From Clostridiales bacterium FE2011 (GTDB taxonomy: Bacteria; Bacillota; Clostridia; Christensenellales; Aristaeellaceae): a stretch of DNA of 64,000 bases. Made by a program: the position numbers and the translations under genes. Location of the stretch: contig CP069418.1 of NCBI GenBank assembly GCA_017569305.1, positions 558,001 to 622,000 on the forward strand, written 5' to 3'. A model generated the notes under the pieces. The model searched no databases, was not told the DNA's origin, and saw nothing but the letters and a program-made list of their open reading frames with translations. Below are positions 33,247-41,710 of the stretch, in pieces; positions within the stretch are counted from its first letter, which is position 1, and every line of letters starts with the position of its first letter.

Positions 33247-34974
33247 TTACAGCTTGCACTCCAGTTTCGCCAGGGCGTCCTCAACAAAGCGGACCACAAA
33301 GTCCTCCGCTTCATTCACCGGCACGAGTTCCTTCATGGACTTATCGCGGGTCGCGATTTCGATGGTGCCGTTCTGGAGGCCCTTGGGGCTGACAACCACG
33401 CGCAGCGGCACGCCGAACAGGTCAGCGTCGGAGAACATGACGCCGGCGGAAACGCTGCGGTCATCCCACAGTACTTCAACGCCGCGGGCGGTCAGGGCGT
33501 CATACAGCTTCTGGCTTATCTCGATCACTTCCGGCTGGTCGGCTCTCAGGGAGCAGATCTGCACGTGCCAGGGAGCGATACTCATGGGCCAGACGGGGCC
33601 GTAATCATCGTGATGTGCTTCGCAAACGGAAGCGGCCAGGCGGCCTACGCCGATACCGTAGCAGCCCATGATGGGATGCTTCAGGCTGCCATCCTGGTCC
33701 ACATAGGTCATATCCATAGACTCGGTGTATTTGGTACCCAGCTGGAAGATGTTACCTACCTCAATACCGCGGCTGGTGTAGATGGAGGGCTTGCCGCATA
33801 CCGGGCAGATACCGCCGTCAAAGGCCTTGGCCACGTCCACGTATTCAACTTCGCCGATATCCCGGGCGATGTTGAAGCCGATGTAGTGTTTGTCCTCCTC
33901 GCAGGCGCCGGTGGCCAGCCACTCGATGCCCTTCAGGGAGCTGTCATATACAATGGTCGTGCCTTCCGGCAGGCCCATCGGTCCGGTGAAGCCGGCATGG
34001 ATGCCGCTGTCTTCGGTCACAACGGCGGGATGCACTTCAGCCTTCAGGTAGTTGCGCAGCTTGGTCTCATTCACGTCCAGGTCGCCGCGAACAAACACGA
34101 TCACGAAGGAATCGTCCACGTTGCGCTGGTACATCACAGCCTTGCAGGTCTGCTGGGGCTTGATCTTCAGGAAGGCACACAGGTCTTCAATTGTCTTGAC
34201 GTTGGGGGTGTCCACCTTTTCCAGCGGAGCAATCTCACCGGGCTCATTGTTCAGCAGGCAGGGAGCCGCTTCCATGTTGGCACGGTAGTCGCAGTCATGG
34301 CACAGCACGATGGTGTCTTCGCCCACGTCGGTCAGCAGCATGTATTCATGGCTCACCTTGCCGCCCATCATACCGCTGTCGCTGGCCACCGCCACAACCT
34401 CCGGCACGCCGCAGCGGGCATAGATGCGGTTGTAGGCTTCGTAGCAGCGCATATAGTACTGCTCCAGGTCTTCCTGGGAGGTGTGGAAGGAGTAGGCGTC
34501 CTTCATGGTGAACTCGCGCACACGGATCAGGCCGCCGCGGCAGCGGGGTTCATCCCGGAACTTCGTCTGGATCTGGTAGATCATGAACGGATACTGGGTA
34601 TAGGAGTCAGCCACGTCCGTCATCAGCTGGACGGAAGCTTCCTCATGGGTCATACCAAGCACCATATCTCCGCCGGAACGGTCTTTGAACCGCAGCAGTT
34701 CAGAACCGATGGAATCATACCGGCCGGACTTGCGCCACATATCTGCGGGCATGGTAACCGGGAACAGCACTTCCTGTCCGTCGATGCGGTTCATCTCCTG
34801 GCGGATGATGTTTTCGATCTTCGCGGTGATACGCTTGGTGATGGGAAACAGCGTAAAGATGCCGTTGCCCACGGGCTTGATGTAGCCGCCGCGCATCATC
34901 AGTGCCTGGCTGGCAATCTGACAGTCCGCAGGAGTTTCCTTGAAACGCTTGGATACGAGATTTCTGACCTTCAT
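33247..34974 (-). CDS. proS: prolyl-tRNA synthetase, bacterial type
   Basis: A 575-residue class II synthetase that charges tRNA-Pro. Motif 2 is visible as TKFRDEPRCRGGLIRVREFTMKDAYSFH (near 137-164) and motif 3 as MGCYGIGVGRL (near 440-450). The editing INS domain lies between (about 230-390), so this is the longer bacterial type. Preceded by a T-box leader with its own promoter, so expression should rise when tRNA-Pro is uncharged. GGAGG precedes the ATG. Confidence 0.95.
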   Translation of the reverse strand: MKVRNLVSKRFKETPADCQIASQALMMRGGYIKPVGNGIFTLFPITKRITAKIENIIRQEMNRIDGQEVLFPVTMPADMWRKSGRYDSIGSELLRFKDRSGGDMVLGMTHEEASVQLMTDVADSYTQYPFMIYQIQTKFRDEPRCRGGLIRVREFTMKDAYSFHTSQEDLEQYYMRCYEAYNRIYARCGVPEVVAVASDSGMMGGKVSHEYMLLTDVGEDTIVLCHDCDYRANMEAAPCLLNNEPGEIAPLEKVDTPNVKTIEDLCAFLKIKPQQTCKAVMYQRNVDDSFVIVFVRGDLDVNETKLRNYLKAEVHPAVVTEDSGIHAGFTGPMGLPEGTTIVYDSSLKGIEWLATGACEEDKHYIGFNIARDIGEVEYVDVAKAFDGGICPVCGKPSIYTSRGIEVGNIFQLGTKYTESMDMTYVDQDGSLKHPIMGCYGIGVGRLAASVCEAHHDDYGPVWPMSIAPWHVQICSLRADQPEVIEISQKLYDALTARGVEVLWDDRSVSAGVMFSDADLFGVPLRVVVSPKGLQNGTIEIATRDKSMKELVPVNEAEDFVVRFVEDALAKLECKL

Positions 34975-34998
34975 AAAATGACCTCCCAGTACTTCACA

Positions 34999-35240
34999 TA
35001 AAAACAGCCTGTCCCTGTGCAGGGACGAGGCTGATGCTTCGCGGTACCACCTTGCTTGACGGCGTATGCCGTCATCTCTCTGCCCTGTATCGGGAGCCCC
35101 CGGCGGAATTTCACCTCATCGGCGCTTACTTCCGCGCACTCTGGAGACGGGCGGCCTGTTCGCCGGTGAATACGCACCTTTCAGCCTTGGATGCGCTCTC
35201 TGCAAATCCCCTGCGGAGCCTTCTCCTTCATCGTACGGCA
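34999..35240 (-). promoter_or_regulatory. T-box leader controlling proS
   Basis: On the minus strand the leader has the T-box sequence GGTGGTACCGCG (35040-35051), which pairs with the NCCA end of uncharged tRNA. After it comes a terminator (AGCCT/GTCCCTG arms, 35006-35032) with a GTTTTTA tail. Upstream are AGAGAGCGC (near 35194-35202), the GCTGAAAGG distal segment and GAGTGCGCGGAAGTAAGCGC, all normal T-box parts. Proline codons (CCG, CCC) occur near 35148-35153 where the specifier is expected, but I cannot fix which is read. Confidence 0.92.
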
Positions 35241-35243
35241 TCC

Positions 35244-35272
35244 ATTATATAAAGGATTGGGCAAATATGCAA
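35244..35272 (-). promoter_or_regulatory. proS promoter
   Basis: On the minus strand TTGCAT (35267-35272), 17 bases, and a perfect TATAAT (35244-35249) directly precede the T-box leader. Confidence 0.75.
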
Positions 35273-35457
35273 GATGTTTTATAAATCAGGCCTTCCGGCT
35301 GTTGTCTGGGCTCCCTTTAACCCTTCAGCAACTTATTCCCTTCAGTGGTTTCTGACATGAATATCCGAATTTAGAACAACAAAAGTTACATCTTCCGGGC
35401 TGCTGTATGCTATAATTTCAGATAATTGTTCAGAACAAAAGAAAAGGAATGAAGAAT

Positions 35458-36519
35458 ATGAAGCCGGAACTGGAAAAACTCTGCGCGGACTACATTGCAA
35501 ACCGGGATACCGTTGGAAAAGTTTTCAAATGGGACAGCAATGACCTTTATACCGTATGTGCCAATGTGTTCTGTGCCTGCGGGCAGACGGCAGACACTGA
35601 CCGCCTGAAGGAATGCCGTGAAGTCATCAAAAAGCACACGGGGCTCTTTTCCAAATTCCGGAGTAAAAAGGTTCGTTCCATCCTGGCAAGCATGCTCTCC
35701 CTGGTGGAAAAACCGGAAGAGCGGATGACTCTCGCCAATGATTATTTCAGTCTGCTGAAGCGGCATTTCAAGGGCACGGAGTATCTTGTGCTGACCGCGT
35801 TCCTGCTTGCCGATCTCGCTGATCAGACCCTGACGGAAGAAACAGCACTCCGCGGCAAACAGATTTACCGCCGGATGAATCAGAAGCACCGTATCCTCAC
35901 AAATAAAACGGACAGCGTCTTTGCAATGCTCATGGCGTTCTCCGGCAAATCAGAAGATGAACTGACTGAGGAAGTGGAAGCCGGCTACCTGGCCCTTAAA
36001 AAGCACTTCTCCAACAGCGGCGCCTCCCAGACCGCCGCCCAGGTCTTTTCCATGACTGGCGGCCTGCCGGAGGAAAAAGCGCAGCGGCTGAATGATCTGT
36101 ATGACGCCCTGACGGAAGCGGAAATCAAGTACGGCCATGCTGACGAACTGGCTCCGCTGGCCGCCCTGTCCATCTCGGATACTCCCATTCCAACCCTGGT
36201 GGAAGAAATTAAGGAAGCGGATGAGTTCCTTAAAGACCAGAAAGGCTACGGCACTAAAGAGGACGAACTGAAAAAGCGCGCCTTGCATGCTGTGATGATC
36301 GTATCCGATCAGTATAAGGGCACAGCCCAGGTGAACGTCACCCTGATGACCAATACCCTGGACATGCTGTTTGCTAAACAACAGGCTTCCCGTTTCTCCT
36401 TTGCCGTCCATGTTGTGGAAGCACTGCTTAAGATGGTTGCCGCGTCTCATGAAGGAAAAGACGAGGCCAAAGTCGAAACAGACAACAAATCCGATGCGCA
36501 AAAGCAGCCGGAAGAATAA
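35458..36519 (+). CDS. DUF4003 family protein
   Basis: A 353-residue soluble, mostly helical protein that resembles DUF4003 of Firmicutes, with no known function. Features include KVRSILASMLSLVEKPEERM (near 70-89), NQKHRILTNKTDSVFAMLMA and a C-terminal lysine- and glutamate-rich tail (KQPEE). No catalytic motif is seen. ATG at 35458 has AAGGA nine bases upstream; an ATG at 35449 overlaps that site. TATAAT at 35410-35415 is the likely -10. The M42 peptidase gene follows after 23 bases. Confidence 0.7.
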   Translation: MKPELEKLCADYIANRDTVGKVFKWDSNDLYTVCANVFCACGQTADTDRLKECREVIKKHTGLFSKFRSKKVRSILASMLSLVEKPEERMTLANDYFSLLKRHFKGTEYLVLTAFLLADLADQTLTEETALRGKQIYRRMNQKHRILTNKTDSVFAMLMAFSGKSEDELTEEVEAGYLALKKHFSNSGASQTAAQVFSMTGGLPEEKAQRLNDLYDALTEAEIKYGHADELAPLAALSISDTPIPTLVEEIKEADEFLKDQKGYGTKEDELKKRALHAVMIVSDQYKGTAQVNVTLMTNTLDMLFAKQQASRFSFAVHVVEALLKMVAASHEGKDEAKVETDNKSDAQKQPEE

Positions 36520-36542
36520 CAAAGTGAACAAAGGGATTTATT

Positions 36543-37592
36543 ATGAAAAAGATCAGTCTGAAGAAGTACACAGATTTCCTGGTTAAGGAAACCGAAACCC
36601 TCCTGAACATCGATTCCCCTACAGGCTATACGGAAAATGCGGCCGCGTGGGTATTGGATGAATTTACGAAACTTGGTTTTGACGCAAAGCTTACCAACAA
36701 AGGCGGAGTACTTGTTTCTTTCGGCGGCAGCGACAAGGATAACGGTCTGCTTCTGGAAGCGCATGTCGATACCCTTGGCGGTATGGTTGCGGAAATCAAA
36801 GGAAACGGACGTCTCCGTCTCACCAACCTGGGCGGTATGAATCCCAACAACGCCGAAACGGAGAATGTGCGTGTTGTGACAAAATTCAACGGGGTCTATG
36901 AAGGAACCTTCCAGCTCTGCAACGCTTCGATCCATGTGAACGGCGAGTACAACAACGTCAAACGCGGATGGGACACCTGTGAGGTTGTCCTGGATGAGGA
37001 TGTAAAGAAAAAGGAAGACACGGAAAAGCTCGGTATCGCGGTTGGCGATATCGTATGCTTTGAGCCGAATGTCCGGATCACCAAAACCGGCTACATCAAA
37101 TCCCGCTTCCTGGATGACAAACTGAGCGTCGGCATTCTCCTCGGGCTTGCAAAATACATCCGGGATGAAAAGATTGTCCCGAAGCGCGCGCTTTATGCCC
37201 ACATCACCGTTTTTGAAGAGGTCGGCCACGGCGGATCCGGCAATGTCCCGGAAGGATGCACAGAAGCCGTTTCCGTGGATATGGGCTGCGTGGGTGAAGG
37301 CTTGCAGTGCACGGAAAAGCAGGTTTCCATCTGTGCCAAGGACAGCGGCGGTCCCTACAGCTATCCTGTTGTGAAAGGCCTCATTGAAGCAGCCAAGGCA
37401 AGCGGAGCAGACTATGCGGTGGATATCTATCCGCATTACGGAAGCGATGTGGAAGCCACGCTCGGAGCCGGCAACGATCTCCGTCATGGATTGATCGGCG
37501 CCGGAGTATATGCTTCCCATGGTTATGAGAGAAGCCACCGGGACGGTGCGGAAAACGTGCTGCGCCTGTTGGTTGCCTACGCGCTGGCGTAA
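36543..37592 (+). CDS. M42 family metallopeptidase
   Basis: A 349-residue di-metal aminopeptidase of the glutamyl/leucyl aminopeptidase group. Ligands and catalytic residues are visible as EAHVDTLG (His, near 77), FLDDKLS (bridging Asp, near 186), FEEVGHGG (catalytic Glu, near 223), VDMGCVGEG (Asp, near 245) and the final His in ASHGYERSH (near 328). Likely cytoplasmic, degrading peptides. Second gene after the DUF4003 gene; an intrinsic terminator follows at 37647. Confidence 0.88.
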   Translation: MKKISLKKYTDFLVKETETLLNIDSPTGYTENAAAWVLDEFTKLGFDAKLTNKGGVLVSFGGSDKDNGLLLEAHVDTLGGMVAEIKGNGRLRLTNLGGMNPNNAETENVRVVTKFNGVYEGTFQLCNASIHVNGEYNNVKRGWDTCEVVLDEDVKKKEDTEKLGIAVGDIVCFEPNVRITKTGYIKSRFLDDKLSVGILLGLAKYIRDEKIVPKRALYAHITVFEEVGHGGSGNVPEGCTEAVSVDMGCVGEGLQCTEKQVSICAKDSGGPYSYPVVKGLIEAAKASGADYAVDIYPHYGSDVEATLGAGNDLRHGLIGAGVYASHGYERSHRDGAENVLRLLVAYALA

Positions 37593-37646
37593 GAGGATAC
37601 TGGTAGAGTAAGCCGAATATCAGCCTGCTGGGCTGTTGGCAAAACC

Positions 37647-37685
37647 AAAGTGGACACTGTGCAGATGGTCTCCAGTGTCCACTTT
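37647..37685 (+). terminator. terminator of the M42 peptidase operon
   Basis: A 13-bp stem AAAGTGGACACTG/CAGTGTCCACTTT with a 13-base loop, 54 bases after the stop. The T run is short. Confidence 0.7.
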
Positions 37686-37774
37686 GTCATTTCGACCGAA
37701 GGCGCAGCCGTAGTGGAGAAATCCCTTGCTGCGTCCGAAGGACGAATGAACACCCGGGAATACCCCGGGTGTTC
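37686..37774. repeat. intergenic repeat of the CATTTCGACCGAAG type plus hairpin
   Basis: CATTTCGACCGAAGGCGCAG, then GTGGAGAAATCCC, then a perfect 11-bp hairpin GAACACCCGGG/CCCGGGTGTTC (37748-37774). Sequences like the first two parts are familiar to me as dispersed intergenic repeats in gut bacteria of several phyla. Only one copy is in this window. An 80-codon open frame across it has no support. Confidence 0.5.
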
Positions 37775-37888
37775 GATTATTCTACTATTGGTTGATTTTT
37801 CTTTTCAATTCTCCAAACAGATTATTGTTTTCGTGGAATTCTCCCCTATAATGGACTCATCAGAAGATGAATTCCGGGGAGGGGTACC

Positions 37889-38701
37889 ATGAGTATCGGT
37901 GAAACGATTACCAGGAAACGCAAAGCTCTGGGAATGACGCAAAAGGAGCTGGCAGAGAAATTATCCGTCTCCTTCCAGGCTGTTTCAAAGTGGGAAACAG
38001 ACGCATCCCATCCGGATGTGGAACTGCTGACAGCCCTTGCGGAAGTATTGGGAACAACCGTGGACGCCCTTGTGGGATACCGGTCTCCGATCCTGGCCGA
38101 TTATGAGGAAAGATACCAGACTTCAGAATACTATTGGGGTATTGAACCCAACCGTCTTTGCTATGATATCCTGCGGCTGCGGCCGCCGGTAAAGCCCTAC
38201 AAGGTACTGGATATCGGCTGCGGCGAAGGAAAGGATGCCGTTTTCCTGGCCCGGAACGGCTACCGCGTGTCCGCCATTGATATTGCTGAAAACGGTCTGG
38301 AAAAGGGTCGTATCCTGGCGGAAAGATGCAACACCCGCGTGGATTTCTTCAAGGCTGATATCTCGGATTATCGGTTGACAGAAAAATACGACATCATCCT
38401 GAGCAGCGGCGTTTTCCACTTCCTGCGCCCGGACATCCGGGAAGAAGTCACGGATAACCTGAAAAAGTATACCAATGACAGCGGGCTGCACGCGCTCAAC
38501 GTGTTCGTATCCAAGCCCTATCTGAAGCGCTCAGGAGAGAAAAAGGGCAACCGTTATGAGTGGAAGAGTGGAGAACTGTTCACATACTATCATGACTGGC
38601 ATATGCACAGGATTGATGAGGAACTCTTTGACTGCAACAGCGGCGGTATTCCCCACCAGCACTGTATGGACATCATGGTCGCTGAAAAGAAGGTGAAATG
38701 A
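37889..38701 (+). CDS. XRE-family HTH fused to a SAM-dependent methyltransferase
   Basis: A 270-residue two-domain protein. Residues 1-65 are an XRE helix-turn-helix (RKALGMTQKELAEKLSVSFQAVSKWE). Residues about 70-270 are a class I methyltransferase of TehB-like type, with the SAM loop VLDIGCGEGKDAVFLARNGY (near 107-126) and the acidic strand end SAIDIA. A transcription factor and a detoxifying or modifying enzyme in one chain suggests direct coupling of sensing and methylation, which is inference. GGAGGGG precedes the ATG. The HAD gene overlaps its stop. Confidence 0.85.
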   Translation: MSIGETITRKRKALGMTQKELAEKLSVSFQAVSKWETDASHPDVELLTALAEVLGTTVDALVGYRSPILADYEERYQTSEYYWGIEPNRLCYDILRLRPPVKPYKVLDIGCGEGKDAVFLARNGYRVSAIDIAENGLEKGRILAERCNTRVDFFKADISDYRLTEKYDIILSSGVFHFLRPDIREEVTDNLKKYTNDSGLHALNVFVSKPYLKRSGEKKGNRYEWKSGELFTYYHDWHMHRIDEELFDCNSGGIPHQHCMDIMVAEKKVK

Positions 38702-39366
38702 ATATGAACATGTACGATTTCATCTTTTTTGATCTGGATGGAACGCTGACTGATTCCGGTCCCGGCATCATGAACGGATTTGCCTATGCCATCCGGCAAA
38801 TAGAAGGCCGGGCGTCAGATCCCGCCGATCTGCGCAGATTCGTCGGACCTCCGCTAAAGGATTCTTTTGAAAAAGGTCTGGGATACTCCCCTGAAGAAAC
38901 TGAACGTGCCATTTCCTTTTTCAGGGAATACTACAACGGTATGGGCGGGCGGCTTGAAAACAGTGTTTATCCCGGCATAGAGGACATGCTCTCCGGTTTG
39001 AAAGCTGCCGGAAAAAAACTGATTATTGCTACTTCCAAGGGACTCCGTGGAACTGAAATGGTACTGGAACACTTTGGGCTGCGCAAATACTTTGATGTGC
39101 TGGCCACTGCCAATGATACGGACAGGCAGGATAAGCCTGACGTTCTTCGGTATGCTGTCAGCCTATGCGGAGTCAATGATATACGGAAAGCTGTCATGGT
39201 CGGAGACCGTGAAAATGACATCACTGCCGCGCGTAATCTTGAAATGGACAGCATCGGAGTCCTGTATGGATACGGTGACCGGAACGAACTGACTAACGCC
39301 GGTGCAACCTTCCTGGCCGCCTCGGCATCAGAAGTTGAAAACCTGGTTTTGAATCCACGTGGATAA
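38698..39366 (+). CDS. HAD-superfamily phosphatase, phosphoglycolate phosphatase-like
   Basis: A 222-residue hydrolase. Motif I FFDLDGTLTDSG with nucleophile Asp (near residue 12), motif II in IIATSKG, motif III Lys in DKPDVL, motif IV MVGDRENDITAARN. The cap (about 20-90) is the small helical type of Gph and PgmB relatives. Start overlaps the preceding stop as ATGA; ATGs at 38704 and 38710 are possible too. Coupled to the XRE-methyltransferase. Confidence 0.85.
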   Translation: MNMNMYDFIFFDLDGTLTDSGPGIMNGFAYAIRQIEGRASDPADLRRFVGPPLKDSFEKGLGYSPEETERAISFFREYYNGMGGRLENSVYPGIEDMLSGLKAAGKKLIIATSKGLRGTEMVLEHFGLRKYFDVLATANDTDRQDKPDVLRYAVSLCGVNDIRKAVMVGDRENDITAARNLEMDSIGVLYGYGDRNELTNAGATFLAASASEVENLVLNPRG

Positions 39367-39374
39367 GCAGAAAG

Positions 39375-39402
39375 AAAACCCCTTGAGCAATCAAGGGGTT
39401 TT
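39375..39402. terminator. bidirectional terminator
   Basis: A perfect 12-bp stem AAAACCCCTTGA/TCAAGGGGTTTT around GCAA, between converging genes. Confidence 0.9.
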
Positions 39403-39422
39403 ATCATTGGTCTCTGCAGGTA

Positions 39423-40067
39423 TTATTCAGGTTTTCTGGCTACGCAATGCAAACGGAAGAAGCCTCTTGCTTCAAACAGTTCCATCTTCAGGCCCGCATT
39501 ATTGCAGAGTGCTTCTACTTCCTTTCCACTGTACATATGAACATCCCCGTGACCGGTCAGGTTGATCAGCGGCACCTCCACATGGTTCATCAGCCAAAGC
39601 ATCACTGCGCTTTTCGCCGTCATATCCCTCAATACCAGTCTTCCACCCGGACGAAGCACACGGTATACGCTGTTAAAGAAATCCTGGACGTTGGGATAAT
39701 GATGAAAACTCTGGCAGCAGATAACCGCGTCAAATGAATTATCCTCAAACGGCAGGTTCTCACAGTCCCCTACCACAAGCTCGACGCCCTGCATATGCTT
39801 TGCCCTGGCAACCTCAATCATTTTCGGCGTCAGGTCTATGCCTGTATACCGCTTATCCGGGTATTTCTCCTTGAGCAGGGTCAGCATCGGGGCTGTCCCG
39901 CATCCGCAGTCAAGCAGATCATTGAACTCTTCTTTCTCCAGTTCGGCCAGCACATCCGGATAATCCTTCTTGCACATCTTATATACACCGGCCTGGTCTG
40001 TTTCATATACTTCAGCCGCTTTGGAGAACTCAGCAATGGATACTTTTTTATACTCTATACTGGACAT
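39423..40067 (-). CDS. class I SAM-dependent methyltransferase
   Basis: A 214-residue methyltransferase of the UbiE/Methyltransf_11 type. The SAM loop is LLDCGCGTAPMLTLL (near 51-65), the acidic residue in GIDLTPKMIEVA, and motif II in FDAVICCQSFHHYPN. Substrate unknown. GGAGG precedes the ATG. A 7-base inverted repeat AGACAAT/ATTGTCT (40087-40112) lies in its upstream region and may be an operator. Confidence 0.85.
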   Translation of the reverse strand: MSSIEYKKVSIAEFSKAAEVYETDQAGVYKMCKKDYPDVLAELEKEEFNDLLDCGCGTAPMLTLLKEKYPDKRYTGIDLTPKMIEVARAKHMQGVELVVGDCENLPFEDNSFDAVICCQSFHHYPNVQDFFNSVYRVLRPGGRLVLRDMTAKSAVMLWLMNHVEVPLINLTGHGDVHMYSGKEVEALCNNAGLKMELFEARGFFRLHCVARKPE

Positions 40068-40086
40068 ATGAAGCCTCCTCTTTGAA

Positions 40087-40112
40087 AGACAATCTGTTGT
40101 TTAGTATTGTCT
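40087..40112 (-). promoter_or_regulatory. inverted repeat upstream of the methyltransferase gene
   Basis: AGACAAT (40087-40093) and ATTGTCT (40106-40112) are exact complements 12 bases apart, about 20-45 bases before the ATG. A repressor site is plausible. Confidence 0.4.
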
Positions 40113-40197
40113 AATTGCAGATGTTAGCACCTGCCGTCATTGATGTCAAGGAAGCCATGCATATGCCAGTAGACGAGTATAATAATCATCCTGTTTT

Positions 40198-40227
40198 TTG
40201 ACTGAATCGGGTTATGTTTGGTATGAT
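40198..40227 (+). promoter_or_regulatory. promoter of the DJ-1/PfpI gene
   Basis: TTGACT (40198-40203), 18 bases, TATGAT (40222-40227) preceded by TGG. A leader of about 100 bases follows, with a small hairpin CCTGG/CCAGG near 40255-40269. Confidence 0.65.
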
Positions 40228-40331
40228 AATACCGTTCACTCTGAAGTGATATGTCCCTGGGTAATCCAGGCATTGGAAGATAAGCCTGTCTTGTCTGGAA
40301 TAATATAACCGGAAGGGTTTACTCGCGCGAT

Positions 40332-40916
40332 ATGAAAGTACTTTTGTTTTGCTGTAAAGGTTTTGAAATGATGGAATTCGCGCCCTTCTATGACGTTGTC
40401 GGATGGGCAAAAAGCGAATACGGTTATGATATTGAACTGGATACCTGTGGATTTAATTCATCCGTTCCCAGTGCTTTCTGGAACACTGAAATTAAGACAG
40501 ATAAGTTGATCCGGGATATTCATGCTGAAGAATATGACGCCCTGGCCATCCCCGGCGGAGATCACCTCTACGGATATTTTGAAGAAGCCTATGACGAACG
40601 CTTTCTGGAACTGATCCGGGAATTCAATAATCAGGAAAAGGTCATCGCAAGCGTATGCGTTGCGGCGCTTCCCATAGGCAAAAGCGGCGTCCTGGCAGGA
40701 AGGAATGCCACTACCTATCATCTGGCGGATGGCTATCGCCAGAAAGAACTGGCCGGCTATGGTGTCAATGTGATCAACGAGCCCGTAGTAATCGACGGGA
40801 ATATTATTTCGTCTTATTGTCCCCAGACCGCACCGGAGGTCGCTTTCGAAATGCTTGAAAGGCTTCTGGGCAAAGAGAAAGCAGCTACCGTCAGGTTCGG
40901 CATGGGGTTCAGATAA
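40332..40916 (+). CDS. DJ-1/PfpI family protein
   Basis: A 194-residue protein with the class I amidotransferase-like flavodoxin fold. The nucleophile-elbow Cys is in IASVCVAALP (near 110), preceded by ALAIPGGDHLYGY (near 72-84) with the conserved Glu replaced in context. Members are chaperones, deglycases or ThiJ-like enzymes; which one is not clear. The ribosome site is weak (GAAGGG is 14 bases off), so the start is by family N-terminus. Confidence 0.82.
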   Translation: MKVLLFCCKGFEMMEFAPFYDVVGWAKSEYGYDIELDTCGFNSSVPSAFWNTEIKTDKLIRDIHAEEYDALAIPGGDHLYGYFEEAYDERFLELIREFNNQEKVIASVCVAALPIGKSGVLAGRNATTYHLADGYRQKELAGYGVNVINEPVVIDGNIISSYCPQTAPEVAFEMLERLLGKEKAATVRFGMGFR

Positions 40917-40973
40917 GTCCCCGGTAAAAAGGGAAAACTTATGAATCGTTTTACATTAAAGGAGGTAGAAACA

Positions 40974-41639
40974 ATGAATCACTGCAAAAAAATAATGGCA
41001 CTGCTTTGTGCCATGGTCTTCAGTCTGTCCTGCACATACTGTCTCGCAGAAGAAGAAGCGGCCGCCGCCCCGGACCTCTATGAAACCGGCCTTAAGGTTG
41101 TCGGTGTGATGAATGAAATGGTGCAGAGCCGGGATTATCTGGAAATATTCATGTCTGCCAGTGCCAACCTGGATACGCTTGAGGCAACGTTCAACACAGG
41201 CGACTATGACAAGCCGGTTGCCGTATACAGCCTGAAACAGGCAGACCCAATGGGATGGCTGAAAATGATGATGTCCGAAAGCGAGCAGGAAAAGTTTAAC
41301 GCCCTTTCCCCTGCCCTGCAGGAGCAGCTCCTGGCCCGGGCCAGCGGCATCACCGCCCTTTCCAATATTATCAACGGCAAGAAGGGCGTGGATATTCTTT
41401 CCCTCACCTCTGCGCTGCAGGCCATCATGAACATGCCTGAACTGGAAATTGAAGAACCCGCATACTATCTGTTCATTTTTGAAAAGGGAGTGCCTGTATT
41501 GGTCACTTTGAGCTGGCATCATGCCACCGGCATGTTCCTCGTCCTGAGTGAAGCGGAAGCAGAATCCCCGGAAACAATCCAGGCATTGCTCCAGCCTTTG
41601 GGCATCGAAATGTCCCCTGTCGATATCCCTGCTCAATAA
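40974..41639 (+). CDS. secreted protein of unknown function
   Basis: A 221-residue protein with a signal peptide (MNHCKKIMALLCAMVFSLSC, cleavage probably at YCLA-EEE). The mature part is mostly helical and acidic. No motif recognised. The ATG at 40974 is preceded by AAAGGAGGT; the upstream ATG at 40941 is rejected. Cotranscription with the DJ-1 gene is possible across 57 bases. Confidence 0.78.
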   Translation: MNHCKKIMALLCAMVFSLSCTYCLAEEEAAAAPDLYETGLKVVGVMNEMVQSRDYLEIFMSASANLDTLEATFNTGDYDKPVAVYSLKQADPMGWLKMMMSESEQEKFNALSPALQEQLLARASGITALSNIINGKKGVDILSLTSALQAIMNMPELEIEEPAYYLFIFEKGVPVLVTLSWHHATGMFLVLSEAEAESPETIQALLQPLGIEMSPVDIPAQ

Positions 41640-41656
41640 GCGTTGCAGCCCGATAT

Positions 41657-41691
41657 AAAAACTCTGGCGGTCATCAGGCCGCCAGAGTTTT
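41657..41691. terminator. bidirectional terminator
   Basis: A 13-bp stem AAAACTCTGGCGG/CCGCCAGAGTTTT with an 8-base loop and T runs, between the secreted protein gene and the GH18 gene that ends at 41711. Confidence 0.9.
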
Positions 41692-41710
41692 TTTACTTTT
41701 TGATAACCCT

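Noticed and set aside
33238..35001. Long open frame opposite proS
   Set aside because: Antisense shadow of proS with no recognisable domain or ribosome site.
37650..37892. 80-codon gene before the XRE-methyltransferase
   Set aside because: It runs through a terminator and a known-type intergenic repeat, and has no ribosome site.
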